Origin: DASZIT01 sp036489495
GTDB taxonomy: Bacteria > Actinomycetota > Acidimicrobiia > Acidimicrobiales > RAAP-2
Assembly (NCBI GenBank): GCA_036489495.1
Contig: DASXFR010000066.1
Coordinates: 1-64,000, forward strand
Length of the DNA: 64,000 nt
Reading direction: 5' to 3'
How positions within the stretch are numbered: position 1 is the stretch's first letter; every line of letters starts with the position of its first letter. The notes beneath the pieces are model-generated. The model saw only the letters and a list, made by a program, of their open reading frames with translations, did no database searches and was not told the DNA's origin. Below, piece after piece: positions 52,547-60,590 of the stretch. A program made the translations under genes and the position numbers.

Positions 52547-53371
52547 TCACGATGCGGCCTGGTGGATCGGCCCGGAGCCATCCCGGAGGGAGGGTGTCTG
52601 GACGCCGGCGTGCCGGGAGATGATCTCCGCACAGATGGACACCGCCGTCTCTTCGGGGGTGCGGGCGCCGATGTCGATCCCAATCGGCGCCATGATCTGT
52701 TGGATCCTGGCCGGATCCACCTCTTCGGCCTCCAGGAGCCGGACGCGGCCTTCGTGGGTCGCGCGCGAGCCCATGGCGCCGAGGTAGCCCACCCTGGTGT
52801 CCAGAGCGGCCAGCAGGGCGGGGACGTCGAACTTGTGATCGTGGGTCAGCACACAGATGGCGTCCAACGGGCCCAGCCCATCCGCCACCTTGGCCAACAG
52901 TCGGTGCGGCCAGTCCACCACCACCTCGTCAGCTTCAGGGAACCGGGCCTCGGTGGCGAACGCCGGCCGGGGGTCGCACACCGTGACGTGGTAGCCGAGC
53001 ACTTTGGCGATCCGGACCAGCGCCCCAGTGAAGTCCACGGCCCCGAAGATCAGCATGCGGCGAGGGGGCGCGAACACCTCGATGAACACCGTGACATCGG
53101 TGCGCCGCGCTTCCCCCCCGGGCCCGTAGTGACGAGCCACGCTTCGACCCGCTTCCAGCGCCCCTTCCACATCCCGGATCACCACCCGGTCGAGATCCTC
53201 CTGACCCAGCGAGCCGGCCGGCTCGGCATCGGGGGACACCACCAGCTTGGCGCCGAGACGGGGGACCACCTGGTTGGTGTCCTCCGGCGGAACCACCTCG
53301 ACCACGGTGGCCAACGCCACCGGCATCCCTGCTCGCAAGCAGTCTCGAACCAGACCGAACGAGCCGTCCAT
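52547..53371 (-). CDS. XdhC/CoxI family molybdoenzyme maturation factor
   Basis: This 274-residue protein has a degenerate N-terminal XdhC_CoxI segment (MPVALATVVEVVPPEDTNQV) and a C-terminal Rossmann domain (RMLIFGAVDFTGALVRIAKVLGYHVTVCDPRP, quoted as RMLIFGAVDFTGALV). It ends with YLGAMGSRATHEGRV and IGIDIGARTPEETAVSI, diagnostic of XdhC. XdhC proteins sulfurate and insert the molybdenum cofactor into xanthine-dehydrogenase-family enzymes. Its start overlaps the preceding gene stop by one base. Confidence 0.9.
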   Translation of the reverse strand: MDGSFGLVRDCLRAGMPVALATVVEVVPPEDTNQVVPRLGAKLVVSPDAEPAGSLGQEDLDRVVIRDVEGALEAGRSVARHYGPGGEARRTDVTVFIEVFAPPRRMLIFGAVDFTGALVRIAKVLGYHVTVCDPRPAFATEARFPEADEVVVDWPHRLLAKVADGLGPLDAICVLTHDHKFDVPALLAALDTRVGYLGAMGSRATHEGRVRLLEAEEVDPARIQQIMAPIGIDIGARTPEETAVSICAEIISRHAGVQTPSLRDGSGPIHQAAS

Positions 53372-53682
53372 CAGTCCAGCGGCTCGACGAAGATGCGGAC
53401 GGTGCCGCCACAGGTGAGCCCGACCGAAAAGGCTTGATCGTCAGAGACGCCGAACGTGCAGAGCCGAGGTTCCCCGCAGGCCAGCACCTCGAGTGCCTCG
53501 GCCACCACGGCACCCTCGACACAGCCGCCGGACACCGATCCGGCCACCTCGCCCCGGTCGTTCACGGCCATGGCCGCACCCGGCTCGCGGGGCCCCGAGC
53601 CGGTCACGGTGACGACCCGGGCCAAGGCGACCCGGGAGCCGGCCCGCTGCCACCGTTCGATGTCGTCGAGCACGTCCTTCAC
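53371..53682 (-). CDS. XdhC_CoxI N-terminal domain protein
   Basis: This 103-residue protein consists of the XdhC_CoxI domain only: SRVALARVVTVTGSGPREPG, AAMAVNDRGEVAGSVSGGCVEG with the conserved cysteine, and GLTCGGTVRIFVEPLD. The usual second, Rossmann part is provided by the adjacent 274-residue protein, so the pair looks like a split maturation factor. A GTG at 53682 preceded by GGAAGAGGA fits the family start; an ATG at 53733 is open but lengthens a non-conserved end. Confidence 0.85.
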   Translation of the reverse strand: MKDVLDDIERWQRAGSRVALARVVTVTGSGPREPGAAMAVNDRGEVAGSVSGGCVEGAVVAEALEVLACGEPRLCTFGVSDDQAFSVGLTCGGTVRIFVEPLD

Positions 53683-53782
53683 GGCTGCATCCTCTTCCCT
53701 CCAGCGCTGGCCAGATACGACCCCGTTGGCCACACTAATCAGGGCCCGACGATGGTCGGCGCGTCAATGGCCATCCGAAGAC

Positions 53783-54250
53783 TCAATGCGGCTGATGTCC
53801 GGCCAGGAGCTCGAGGGCATGGTCGAGCACGTCGACAACGGCGTCGAGAGACTCCACCGCGCCCTTCGGGGATCCCGGAACGTTGAGCACCAGGCACTGG
53901 CCGATCGTCCCCGCCATGCCGCGAGACAGGCGTCCGAGGGGGCTGGCGGCGCGCATGGCCTCGGCCAGGCCGGGGGCCGGGCGCTCGATCACCGAGTCGG
54001 TCGCTTCCGGGGTGAGGTCAGTGGGAGAGAACCCGGTCCCGCCGGTGGTCACCACCAGTCCGGCAAAATTGGCCGACAGCTGGAGGATGGCGGCGGCCAC
54101 CGGGACCACACCGTCGGGAACGACCTTCCGCTCGAGGACGTCAAAGCCGTGCTCGATCAATGCGGTGGCCAGTTCCTCGCCCGAGCGGTCTTGCCGTTCG
54201 CCCCGGCTGACCGAGTCCGAGACGGTGAGGATCTTGGCGGCGAGGGGCAT
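53783..54250 (-). CDS. molybdopterin adenylyltransferase MogA/MoaB family
   Basis: This 155-residue protein has AKILTVSDSVSRGERQDRSG, LVVTTGGTGFSPTDLTPEAT with the TTGGTG substrate loop, and LVLNVPGSPKGAVESLDAV, the invariant PGSPxG block. MogA/MoaB proteins adenylate molybdopterin before molybdenum insertion. It is divergent from the flavin-like oxidase gene and upstream of the XdhC pair on the same strand. Confidence 0.92.
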   Translation of the reverse strand: MPLAAKILTVSDSVSRGERQDRSGEELATALIEHGFDVLERKVVPDGVVPVAAAILQLSANFAGLVVTTGGTGFSPTDLTPEATDSVIERPAPGLAEAMRAASPLGRLSRGMAGTIGQCLVLNVPGSPKGAVESLDAVVDVLDHALELLAGHQPH

Positions 54251-54326
54251 CGATCTGACGTTAGTGGCACCGTCGGCGCTTCCATGGCCGTGCGGTCGCA
54301 CAGAACCCAGGTGCGATAATGCCTGG

Positions 54327-54899
54327 ATGGGAAAGACCTACGAGGGCATTGACGAGACCTTGTCCGACTGGTTGGTGGCCCAACCGGTGTTCTTCGTGTC
54401 CACCGCGCCTCTGGATCCCGACGGGTCGGTGAACTGCTCGCCCAAGGGCAATCGCCACGAGTTCGCAGTGCTGGGTGAACGGCGGGTGGCCTACCTCGAC
54501 CAGACCGGGAGCGGTGTCGAGACCATCGCCCACGTCCAGGAGAATGGTCGGATCGTCATCATGTTCTGCGCCTTCGCCGGGCCGCCGCGCATCGTGCGGT
54601 TGCACGGGAGGGGCCGGGTGGTGTTCACCGGCGACCCGGACTTCGCCGACCTGGCGGTTCGATTCCCCGGCGGGACCGGGGTGGGGGTGCGCTCCATCAT
54701 CGACGTCGACGTGCGCCGGGTCGCCGACTCCTGCGGCTATGGCGTTCCGGTGATGTCGTTCGAGGGACATCGACCGACGATGGACCAATGGTCGACCCGA
54801 AAAGGCCCGGAGGGCATCCGGACCTACTGGACCGAGAAGAACGCCGCCAGCATCGACGGCATCGACGGTCTCGACCCGTCAATTGGTCAGGAATACTGA
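54327..54899 (+). CDS. pyridoxamine 5'-phosphate oxidase-like flavin/F420-binding protein
   Basis: This 190-residue split-barrel protein has QPVFFVSTAPLDPDGSVNCS, PKGNRHEFAVLGERRVAYLD, NGRIVIMFCAFAGPPRIVRL and the GRVVF turn, typical of the PPOX family that uses FMN, F420 or haem. A C-terminal segment DSCGYGVPVMSFEGHRP followed by WSTRKGPEG is shared with similar actinobacterial proteins. It lies between the molybdenum genes, but a functional link is not shown. Its stop codon lies in an inverted repeat. Confidence 0.88.
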   Translation: MGKTYEGIDETLSDWLVAQPVFFVSTAPLDPDGSVNCSPKGNRHEFAVLGERRVAYLDQTGSGVETIAHVQENGRIVIMFCAFAGPPRIVRLHGRGRVVFTGDPDFADLAVRFPGGTGVGVRSIIDVDVRRVADSCGYGVPVMSFEGHRPTMDQWSTRKGPEGIRTYWTEKNAASIDGIDGLDPSIGQEY

Positions 54900-54918
54900 C
54901 CATTGGTCGGTTTGACCA
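54884..54918. repeat. cluster of TGGTCA inverted repeats
   Basis: TGGTCAG-gaata-CTGACCA (54884-54902) is a perfect 7-bp dyad spanning the upstream stop codon, and TGGTC-ggttt-GACCA (54904-54918) follows it at once. The four half-sites could make alternative hairpins (terminator) or a repeated operator for the molybdenum hydroxylase genes that start about 85 bp downstream. Confidence 0.5.
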
Positions 54919-55001
54919 TGATCGGGACCCGGCCACTACGCTCCAATTAAGCACCGGGCAACCAACGGTGAGTGGGGGAGTTCATCCGGAGGGGGCTATC
55001 G

Positions 55002-57401
55002 ATGCGAGCACGACTACGCCGGGGAAGCCAGGGGGCCGACCAAGGGCCGGACGTCGACCTGACCCCTTACCCACCACCGCAGGTGGTGCCCGAGCTCGAC
55101 GCCTCCCCGAATGGGATTGGTCGCCGCCGCTTCCTGGGTTACGTGCTGGCGGCGCCGACCCTGGTGGTCGCGGCCCGGCTGGTGGCTGACGATGCCGCAC
55201 CTCAAACGGCCGCCGCCGCCATCCCGTCATTGCCCGGGCTCTCGGATCTCTACGACTTGGGTGACCTGCAAGACCTGGCGGCATCGGCCACCTCGTCGCT
55301 GATCTCGATCACCGTGAACCGCGACGGGACGGCGGCGTTCGCCCTGCCCCGCGCCGAAGTGGGACAGGGCATCACCACCTCGATCGGAATGATCATCGCT
55401 GACGAGATGGACCTGCCGTTGTCCGACGTCATCGTCACCCTGGCCGACGCGCGCCCGGAGCTGCTGTTCAACCAGTTCACCGGCGGATCCAACACCACCC
55501 GGTCGCTCTATCAAGCCGTGCGCGTCGCCGCCGCCACCGCCCGCGCCCGGTTGATGACGGCGGCCGGCGCCAACTGGGGCCTCCCGGTTTCGTCGCTGAC
55601 CGCCAAGAACGGCGTCATCACCTCTTCTACGGGTGCGACGGCCACCTATGGCTCGCTGGCCACCCCGGCGGCGGCCACCCAGGCCAGCTCACTGAGCGTC
55701 CAACTCAAGCCGACATCGGCCTTCACGCTTATCGGGACCCCCCAGAACCGGACCGACGCGCTGGCCTCGGTCACCGGGACCAAGGTGTTCACCATGGACC
55801 TCGAGGTCCCGAACGCCCTCCCGACCATGGTGTGCCGGCCTCCGACCATCAACGGCACGGTCGAGTCGGTGGCCAACCTGGCCGCGGTCAAGAGCATGCC
55901 CGGCATCACCGACGTCATGCCGATTTCCACCGGCGTAGCGGTGCGGGGAGCGACCTTCGGCCAGTGCATCGACGCGGTCGACGCCTTGAGCGTCACCTGG
56001 GGCCCCGGCTCCGAGGATAAACAGTCCGACGCCACGGTGCTGGCCGAGCTCAAGAACGCCGAGGTGCCGCTGTTGGCCCCGCCCCTCAGCCTGCTGGCCA
56101 CCACCATCGAGAGCGAGTTCACCTTCTACTTCCGTAGCAACAGCCCGCTCGAGACCAACTGCGCCATCGCCGACGTCCGGCCGGACCGGGCGGAGATCTG
56201 GTCGAGTCTGAAGGTCCCGATCCTGGCCCAGGAGAACATCGCCCAGAAGCTCGGGCTGCCGACCGACAAGGTCACCGTGCACGTGATGCTGGGAGGCGGT
56301 TCGTTCGGCCGCCATCTGTTCTCCGACGCCGCCCTGGAGGCGGCGGAGATCTCGCAAAAAATCGGGAAGCCGGTCAAGCTGATGTGGCACCGTACCGATG
56401 ATTTCCGCCACGGCCGCACCCACCCGATGGCCACCAACCGGGTCCGGGCCTCCTTCGTGGCAGGCAACGTGCTCAGCTTCGAGCAGCGGCACACCAGCGT
56501 GTCCACCGACTTCACCCACGGGTTCGGGGAGATCCTGTCCTCGACGTTGGCCGAGCTGCCCCTGGGCAACCTCGGTTACGCCGAGACCATCTTCGAGCTC
56601 ACCCAGAACGTCCCCTACAACTTCGGGGTCACCTCCCAGTTGCTCGACGAGGTGGACATGGGGTTCCACACCGGCAGCATGCGCAATATCTACTCGCCCG
56701 ACGTCGGCACCGCCCAGGAGCTGATGGTCGATCAGATCGCCAAGGGCATGTCGATGGACCCGTACACGTTCCGGCGCCAATTCCTGAAGGACGCCAGGTC
56801 GCAGGCAGTGCTGGACAAGGCGGCCCAGGTCGGGAATTGGGGCCGGACCATGGCTCCGGGCACCGCCCAGGGGATCGCCTTCCACGCCGAATACAAGGGC
56901 GTTTGCGCCGCCCTGGTCGAGATCGACTGCACGCCGGCGACGGTCAACCGGACGGTTGCCAACGCCGCCACCGGACCCCGGGTCACCAAAGCGGTGTTCG
57001 TCGTCGATGTCGGACTCCCGATCAACCCCCGCGGCCTCGAGGCCCAGATGATGGGCGGGATCATGGACGGGATCGCCCAGGCCCTCACCTCCAGCCTGCA
57101 CTTCGAGAACGGCCTCCCGCTCGAGGGCAGCTGGGACAACTACTTCTACACCCGGCAGTGGAACGTGCCGCCGGATGTGGAGATCATCGTGATGCCGCCC
57201 ACCACCGGTCAGCCGGGTGGGGCCGGGGAGTTCGGAGTCGCGGCGTCCATGGCCGCGGTTGCCTGCGCCTACACCCGGGCCACCGGAACCATGCCGACCA
57301 GCTTTCCCATCAACCACAACGGTCCCCTCGGGTTCACCCCGACGCCGGTCATCCCGCCACTTCCCGAATCACCCACCGACGGCCTTTCCAACGCCTTCTA
57401 G
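55002..57401 (+). CDS. Tat-exported molybdenum hydroxylase large subunit (isoquinoline 1-oxidoreductase beta-like)
   Basis: This 799-residue protein is the molybdopterin-binding subunit of an aldehyde or heterocycle oxidoreductase. It has a twin-arginine signal at about residues 39-65 (GRRRFLGYVLAAPTLVVAA), VGQGITTSIGMIIADEMDL, NQFTGGSNTTRSLYQAVRV, VMLGGGSFGRHLFSDAALEA and the catalytic Glu743 in GGAGEFGVAAS. The layout fits the IorB type, in which the large subunit is exported folded with the iron-sulfur subunit. The ATG at 55002 has GGAGGGGG 6 bp upstream. An earlier GTG at 54972 is less likely. Confidence 0.92.
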   Translation: MRARLRRGSQGADQGPDVDLTPYPPPQVVPELDASPNGIGRRRFLGYVLAAPTLVVAARLVADDAAPQTAAAAIPSLPGLSDLYDLGDLQDLAASATSSLISITVNRDGTAAFALPRAEVGQGITTSIGMIIADEMDLPLSDVIVTLADARPELLFNQFTGGSNTTRSLYQAVRVAAATARARLMTAAGANWGLPVSSLTAKNGVITSSTGATATYGSLATPAAATQASSLSVQLKPTSAFTLIGTPQNRTDALASVTGTKVFTMDLEVPNALPTMVCRPPTINGTVESVANLAAVKSMPGITDVMPISTGVAVRGATFGQCIDAVDALSVTWGPGSEDKQSDATVLAELKNAEVPLLAPPLSLLATTIESEFTFYFRSNSPLETNCAIADVRPDRAEIWSSLKVPILAQENIAQKLGLPTDKVTVHVMLGGGSFGRHLFSDAALEAAEISQKIGKPVKLMWHRTDDFRHGRTHPMATNRVRASFVAGNVLSFEQRHTSVSTDFTHGFGEILSSTLAELPLGNLGYAETIFELTQNVPYNFGVTSQLLDEVDMGFHTGSMRNIYSPDVGTAQELMVDQIAKGMSMDPYTFRRQFLKDARSQAVLDKAAQVGNWGRTMAPGTAQGIAFHAEYKGVCAALVEIDCTPATVNRTVANAATGPRVTKAVFVVDVGLPINPRGLEAQMMGGIMDGIAQALTSSLHFENGLPLEGSWDNYFYTRQWNVPPDVEIIVMPPTTGQPGGAGEFGVAASMAAVACAYTRATGTMPTSFPINHNGPLGFTPTPVIPPLPESPTDGLSNAF

Positions 57402-57409
57402 GAGTTATC

Positions 57410-57886
57410 GTGCCGACACAAACGTTCAAGGTCAACGGACAGACGGTCAGTGTGGACGTCGAGGATGACGTGCGCTTGCTCTGGGTGCTCCGCGATCTCC
57501 TCGGCATCCACGGGCCCAAATACGGTTGCGGGCTCGAAGTCTGCCGGGCCTGCACCAGCCACATCAACGGCAGGGCGTTCAACCCCTGCTCGGTCCCGGT
57601 CTCCGACATCCAACCGACCGACGAGATCACCACCATCGAGGGCCTGCCTGCCACCGTGGGTAAACCGATGCACCCGATGCAGGAAGCCTGGCTGTCCTTC
57701 GACGTGGCGCAGTGCGGCTACTGCCAGCCCGGACAGATCATGGCCGCGGTGGCACTGGTGAAGGAGGTCGAGGCGGAGGGCCGCACCATCACCGACGCCG
57801 ATCTGGACACCATCCGCAACATCTGCCGCTGCGGCACCTACCCCCGCATTCGTCAGGCGATCGTGGCCGGCGAACAGGGGATGTAG
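57410..57886 (+). CDS. [2Fe-2S] small subunit of molybdenum hydroxylase (isoquinoline 1-oxidoreductase alpha-like)
   Basis: This 158-residue protein carries two iron-sulfur clusters. The plant-ferredoxin-like one has YGCGLEVCRACTSHINGRAF with the fourth cysteine in NPCSVPV. The C-terminal one uses QCGYCQPGQIM and NICRCGTYPRIR. It lacks a signal peptide and would be exported with its Tat-tagged partner. The GTG start follows GGAG and lies 8 bp after the large-subunit stop. Confidence 0.94.
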   Translation: MPTQTFKVNGQTVSVDVEDDVRLLWVLRDLLGIHGPKYGCGLEVCRACTSHINGRAFNPCSVPVSDIQPTDEITTIEGLPATVGKPMHPMQEAWLSFDVAQCGYCQPGQIMAAVALVKEVEAEGRTITDADLDTIRNICRCGTYPRIRQAIVAGEQGM

Positions 57887-57960
57887 CCGACGGATGGGCG
57901 TTTGGTGCCGGGGTTGAACGCCGCGGCGATCACGGTGGCACGTTTCGGCTCGCCCCCACG

Positions 57961-58503
57961 GTGACGGCCGCCGTCCTCCTCTGCGCCGGAGGGTCCAGCC
58001 GGTTCGGCTCACCGCCCAAGCTATTGGCTCCCTTCCGGGGGCGACCGCTGGTCACCTGGGCCCTCGAACACGTCATCGCCGCCGGCTTCGACCAGACGTT
58101 CGTGGTCGTCGGTCCGGTGGACCTGTCCGCCCTGCTACCCGGGGCGGTGGTCGTCGACAACCCGGCGTGGGCATCGGGCCAGGCGGGCTCCCTCCGGGCC
58201 GGGATCGCCGCCGCGGAAGAACACGGACACGAGGTGGTGGTGATCGGGCTCGGGGATCAGCCGTTGGTGCCCGCCGAGGCCTGGTCGGCGGTGGCCGATA
58301 CCGACAGCCCGATCGCGGTGGCCAGTTTCGACGGGCGCCGTACCCCGCCGGCCCGGCTGGCCCGCTCGGTGTGGGGGTTGCTGCCCGAAGACGGTGACGT
58401 CGGCGCCCGGGGCCTGATGGCGGCTCGACCCGATCTGGTCGTCGAGGTTCCCTGCCCGGGGGAGGCACTCGACATCGATACGGCCGCCGACCTCCTCAGA
58501 TAG
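57961..58503 (+). CDS. MocA-like molybdenum cofactor nucleotidyltransferase
   Basis: This 180-residue protein begins TAAVLLCAGGSSRFGSPPKL, the glycine-rich nucleotide-binding loop of MobA/MocA enzymes, followed by VVVDNPAWASGQAGSLRAGI and VVVIGLGDQPLVPAEAW with the metal-binding aspartate. It ends LDIDTAADL. The SLRAGI/DQPLV pattern suits MocA, which makes the cytosine dinucleotide cofactor used by xanthine-dehydrogenase-family enzymes. A GTG at 57961 is the first start compatible with homology. Confidence 0.9.
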   Translation: MTAAVLLCAGGSSRFGSPPKLLAPFRGRPLVTWALEHVIAAGFDQTFVVVGPVDLSALLPGAVVVDNPAWASGQAGSLRAGIAAAEEHGHEVVVIGLGDQPLVPAEAWSAVADTDSPIAVASFDGRRTPPARLARSVWGLLPEDGDVGARGLMAARPDLVVEVPCPGEALDIDTAADLLR

Positions 58504-58507
58504 CGCG

Positions 58508-59275
58508 TTACGCCGCGGTCGGGCGGGGGAGGAGCTGTTCGAGGGTGACCGAGCTCAGCCCCTTTTCTCGAAGGGCGTTTCCCAACGGTCGAAGGACGCT
58601 TCGGGTGAGGTCACCGGTCCCGGGGCGGCACGATACGTCGTTGTCGTGGAGGAGGAGAATGGCGCCGGGGACCAGCCCGGGCTCCAACCGGCGCAGGACG
58701 GGATCGGGATCGGACTCGGTGAATTCCTTCCCCCAGCGGCTCCACAGCACCACCTCCATCCGGTGGCGTTGGGCCTCGATCAGGGTTGCCGCGCAGAGCT
58801 GACCGTAGGTCGGCCGGTAGAAGCGGGGCGGCCGGCCGAGGACGTCGCGATGGATCTGCACGGCGGTGGCGAGGTCCGACCGGATGGCCCGGGGGCTCGA
58901 ATGCAGGTGGTGACGGTGTTCGAATCCGTGGCAACCCACTTCGTGCCCCCGGGCGGCGATCTCCACCACGGTGTCGGGGTGGGAGCGCATCTGGGTACCG
59001 AGCACGAAGAAGGTCGCCCGCATGTCCAGCTCGTCGAGCACGTCGAGGGTCCGATCCGTGTCGGTGGAAGGGCCGTCGTCGAAGGTGAGACCCACCTCCG
59101 GACGTTGGCTCGGCGCCCGCCAGCGGCACCAGCGGCCGGGAAGCGATTCCGGGGGGTCCTTCCAGAAGGTAGGGAGGACCAGCACCGACGGAACGAAGTA
59201 GGCCAGCGCCGCACCGGCGATGGCTCCCGTGGCCAGGGCTACCGGGTGCCGAGAGGACGATTCCGTTCGGGCCAT
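58508..59275 (-). CDS. membrane-anchored polysaccharide deacetylase (NodB domain)
   Basis: This 255-residue protein has an N-terminal membrane segment at about residues 12-35 and a NodB domain. VGLTFDDGPSTDTDRTLDVL has the catalytic and metal Asp66-Asp67, VGCHGFEHRHHLHSS has the histidine metal ligands, and PPRFYRPTYGQL and ILLLHDND complete the active site. It would deacetylate cell-wall polysaccharide or peptidoglycan. It converges on the MocA-like gene with a 4-bp gap. Confidence 0.92.
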   Translation of the reverse strand: MARTESSSRHPVALATGAIAGAALAYFVPSVLVLPTFWKDPPESLPGRWCRWRAPSQRPEVGLTFDDGPSTDTDRTLDVLDELDMRATFFVLGTQMRSHPDTVVEIAARGHEVGCHGFEHRHHLHSSPRAIRSDLATAVQIHRDVLGRPPRFYRPTYGQLCAATLIEAQRHRMEVVLWSRWGKEFTESDPDPVLRRLEPGLVPGAILLLHDNDVSCRPGTGDLTRSVLRPLGNALREKGLSSVTLEQLLPRPTAA

Positions 59276-59363
59276 ACCAGCTACGACGATGGCATATCGC
59301 TCGAGGCAGGGACAATCGTTCCGGGACGGTGCCCGGAGCGATGCGCCATATCGTCGGCTCGGG

Positions 59364-60248
59364 TTACCGGGTGGCCGCGACTCCGGTGTGGTCGGCTACC
59401 AGCTCGACCCAGCGGTCCCAGTAGGCGGGCGGGTAGTCGTGACCCATGCCCTCCATGACCTCGAAACGGGCGCCGGGGATGCATTCCGCGGTGTGCCGAC
59501 CACCGCTGATGTCGATGAGCGTGTCGGCATCCCCGTGCAAGACCAGCGCCGGCACCTTCACGCTGCGGAGCGCTTCGGCCCGGCTTCCCGAGGCCAGTAC
59601 CCCGATCATCTGGCGGGCCACCCCGGCCGGGTAGAAGCCGCGGTCGAAGGCTTCCCCGGCCTGCTGGGCCTGTCGGTCCGGGTCGTAATGGCCGGGGCTC
59701 CCGAAGGTGCGGGCCCCTTCCAGGTTCCGGGCGATGGCCGAGGCGCGATCGGTGGCGGGTGGACCGGTGAGGATGGCAAAGGCCTCCGGCGTGGACCGAC
59801 CGACGTCCGGGTCGCCGGTGGTGGACATGACCGAAGTCATCGACAGCAGGCGTTCGGGATGGTCGATGGCGAGTTGCTGGACGATCATTCCGCCCATCGA
59901 TACCCCCATGACGTGGGCCCGCTCGATTCCCAGGTCGTCGAGGACGGCGAGGCCGTCGGTCGCCATGTCGGCGAGGCGGTAGGCGACGTCGGGGTCCTTT
60001 CCGTCACGGAGGGCCTGCACCGCGCCGGCCATGTCCGGTTCGACGTCGGCGAACTTGGTGGACAACCCGACATCGCGGTTGTCGAACCGGATGGCGAGGA
60101 GCCCCCGGCCCACGAATCGTTCGCACCATTCCGACGTGTAGTTGATGGATTGGGAGCCGAGACCGTTGATCATCAGCAAGGCGGGATCCGACGGATCCCC
60201 GAACGCCTCGTAGTAGATGTCCACGGGGCCGTTGTGGGCGTATGGCAT
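59364..60248 (-). CDS. alpha/beta-hydrolase
   Basis: This 294-residue hydrolase has LLMINGLGSQSINYTSEWCE, FDNRDVGLSTKF, the nucleophile elbow AHVMGVSMGGMIVQQLA, the acid in VLHGDADTLIDISGG and the histidine in GMGHDYPPAYW. The NRDVGLST and VSMGGMIVQQLAI wording is shared with esterases and aclacinomycin-methylesterase-like enzymes. It lies 40 bp downstream of a small coding frame with a strong ribosome binding site. Confidence 0.92.
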   Translation of the reverse strand: MPYAHNGPVDIYYEAFGDPSDPALLMINGLGSQSINYTSEWCERFVGRGLLAIRFDNRDVGLSTKFADVEPDMAGAVQALRDGKDPDVAYRLADMATDGLAVLDDLGIERAHVMGVSMGGMIVQQLAIDHPERLLSMTSVMSTTGDPDVGRSTPEAFAILTGPPATDRASAIARNLEGARTFGSPGHYDPDRQAQQAGEAFDRGFYPAGVARQMIGVLASGSRAEALRSVKVPALVLHGDADTLIDISGGRHTAECIPGARFEVMEGMGHDYPPAYWDRWVELVADHTGVAATR

Positions 60249-60288
60249 CGGTACCTCCCTGGGGTCCAGCGCACTGTACCCGCACCCG

Positions 60289-60423
60289 CTAGTGCACCGG
60301 AATCCTGGTGTCCGCCGGGGGTGCCCAGGCCGGCTGGACCGGGAGGGAGGCGGTCCACCACACCCGCGCCGCCAGGCCGGTCGCCGCCCACCGCTGCTGT
60401 GCTCGATGCCTGAGACTGCTCAT
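60289..60423 (-). CDS. 44-residue small protein upstream of hydrolase
   Basis: A short frame starts at ATG 60423, six bases after a perfect AGGAGG, and ends at a TAG 40 bp before the hydrolase start. The product begins MSSLRHRAQQRWAATG, continues with a Trp-rich segment (ARVWWTASLPVQPAW) and ends ADTRIPVH. It is basic and amphipathic at its N-terminus with no recognisable family. The strong start site on the same strand as the hydrolase argues for translation; it could be a leader or small membrane-active peptide. Confidence 0.5.
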   Translation of the reverse strand: MSSLRHRAQQRWAATGLAARVWWTASLPVQPAWAPPADTRIPVH

Positions 60424-60549
60424 CTCGGTCCTCCTGATCGTGCCGTTGTAACGAGCTTCGATCAGAGTTGTGAAGGGACCGACAAGTAGGGGTTAGGAAT
60501 GTGTGAACGCTCCCAGGAGTCGTCGCCCATCTTCATCGATGCAATCCGC

Positions 60550-60572
60550 CCTGCCCTGGTTCGAAGGGCAGG
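60550..60572 (-). terminator. strong hairpin after the aminotransferase gene
   Basis: CCTGCCCT (60550-60557) and AGGGCAGG (60565-60572) form a perfect 8-bp stem with a 7-nt loop, 18 bp beyond the stop of the minus-strand aminotransferase. There is no T-run. It is a candidate terminator separating it from the small protein and hydrolase. Confidence 0.5.
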
Positions 60573-60590
60573 CCAGCGTGCTCGACCGCC

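Noticed and set aside
60550..60572. tRNA T-arm-like sequence (GGTTCGA loop)
   Set aside because: The stem is 8 bp instead of 5 and no acceptor, D or anticodon arms can be built around it; it is better read as a hairpin terminator.
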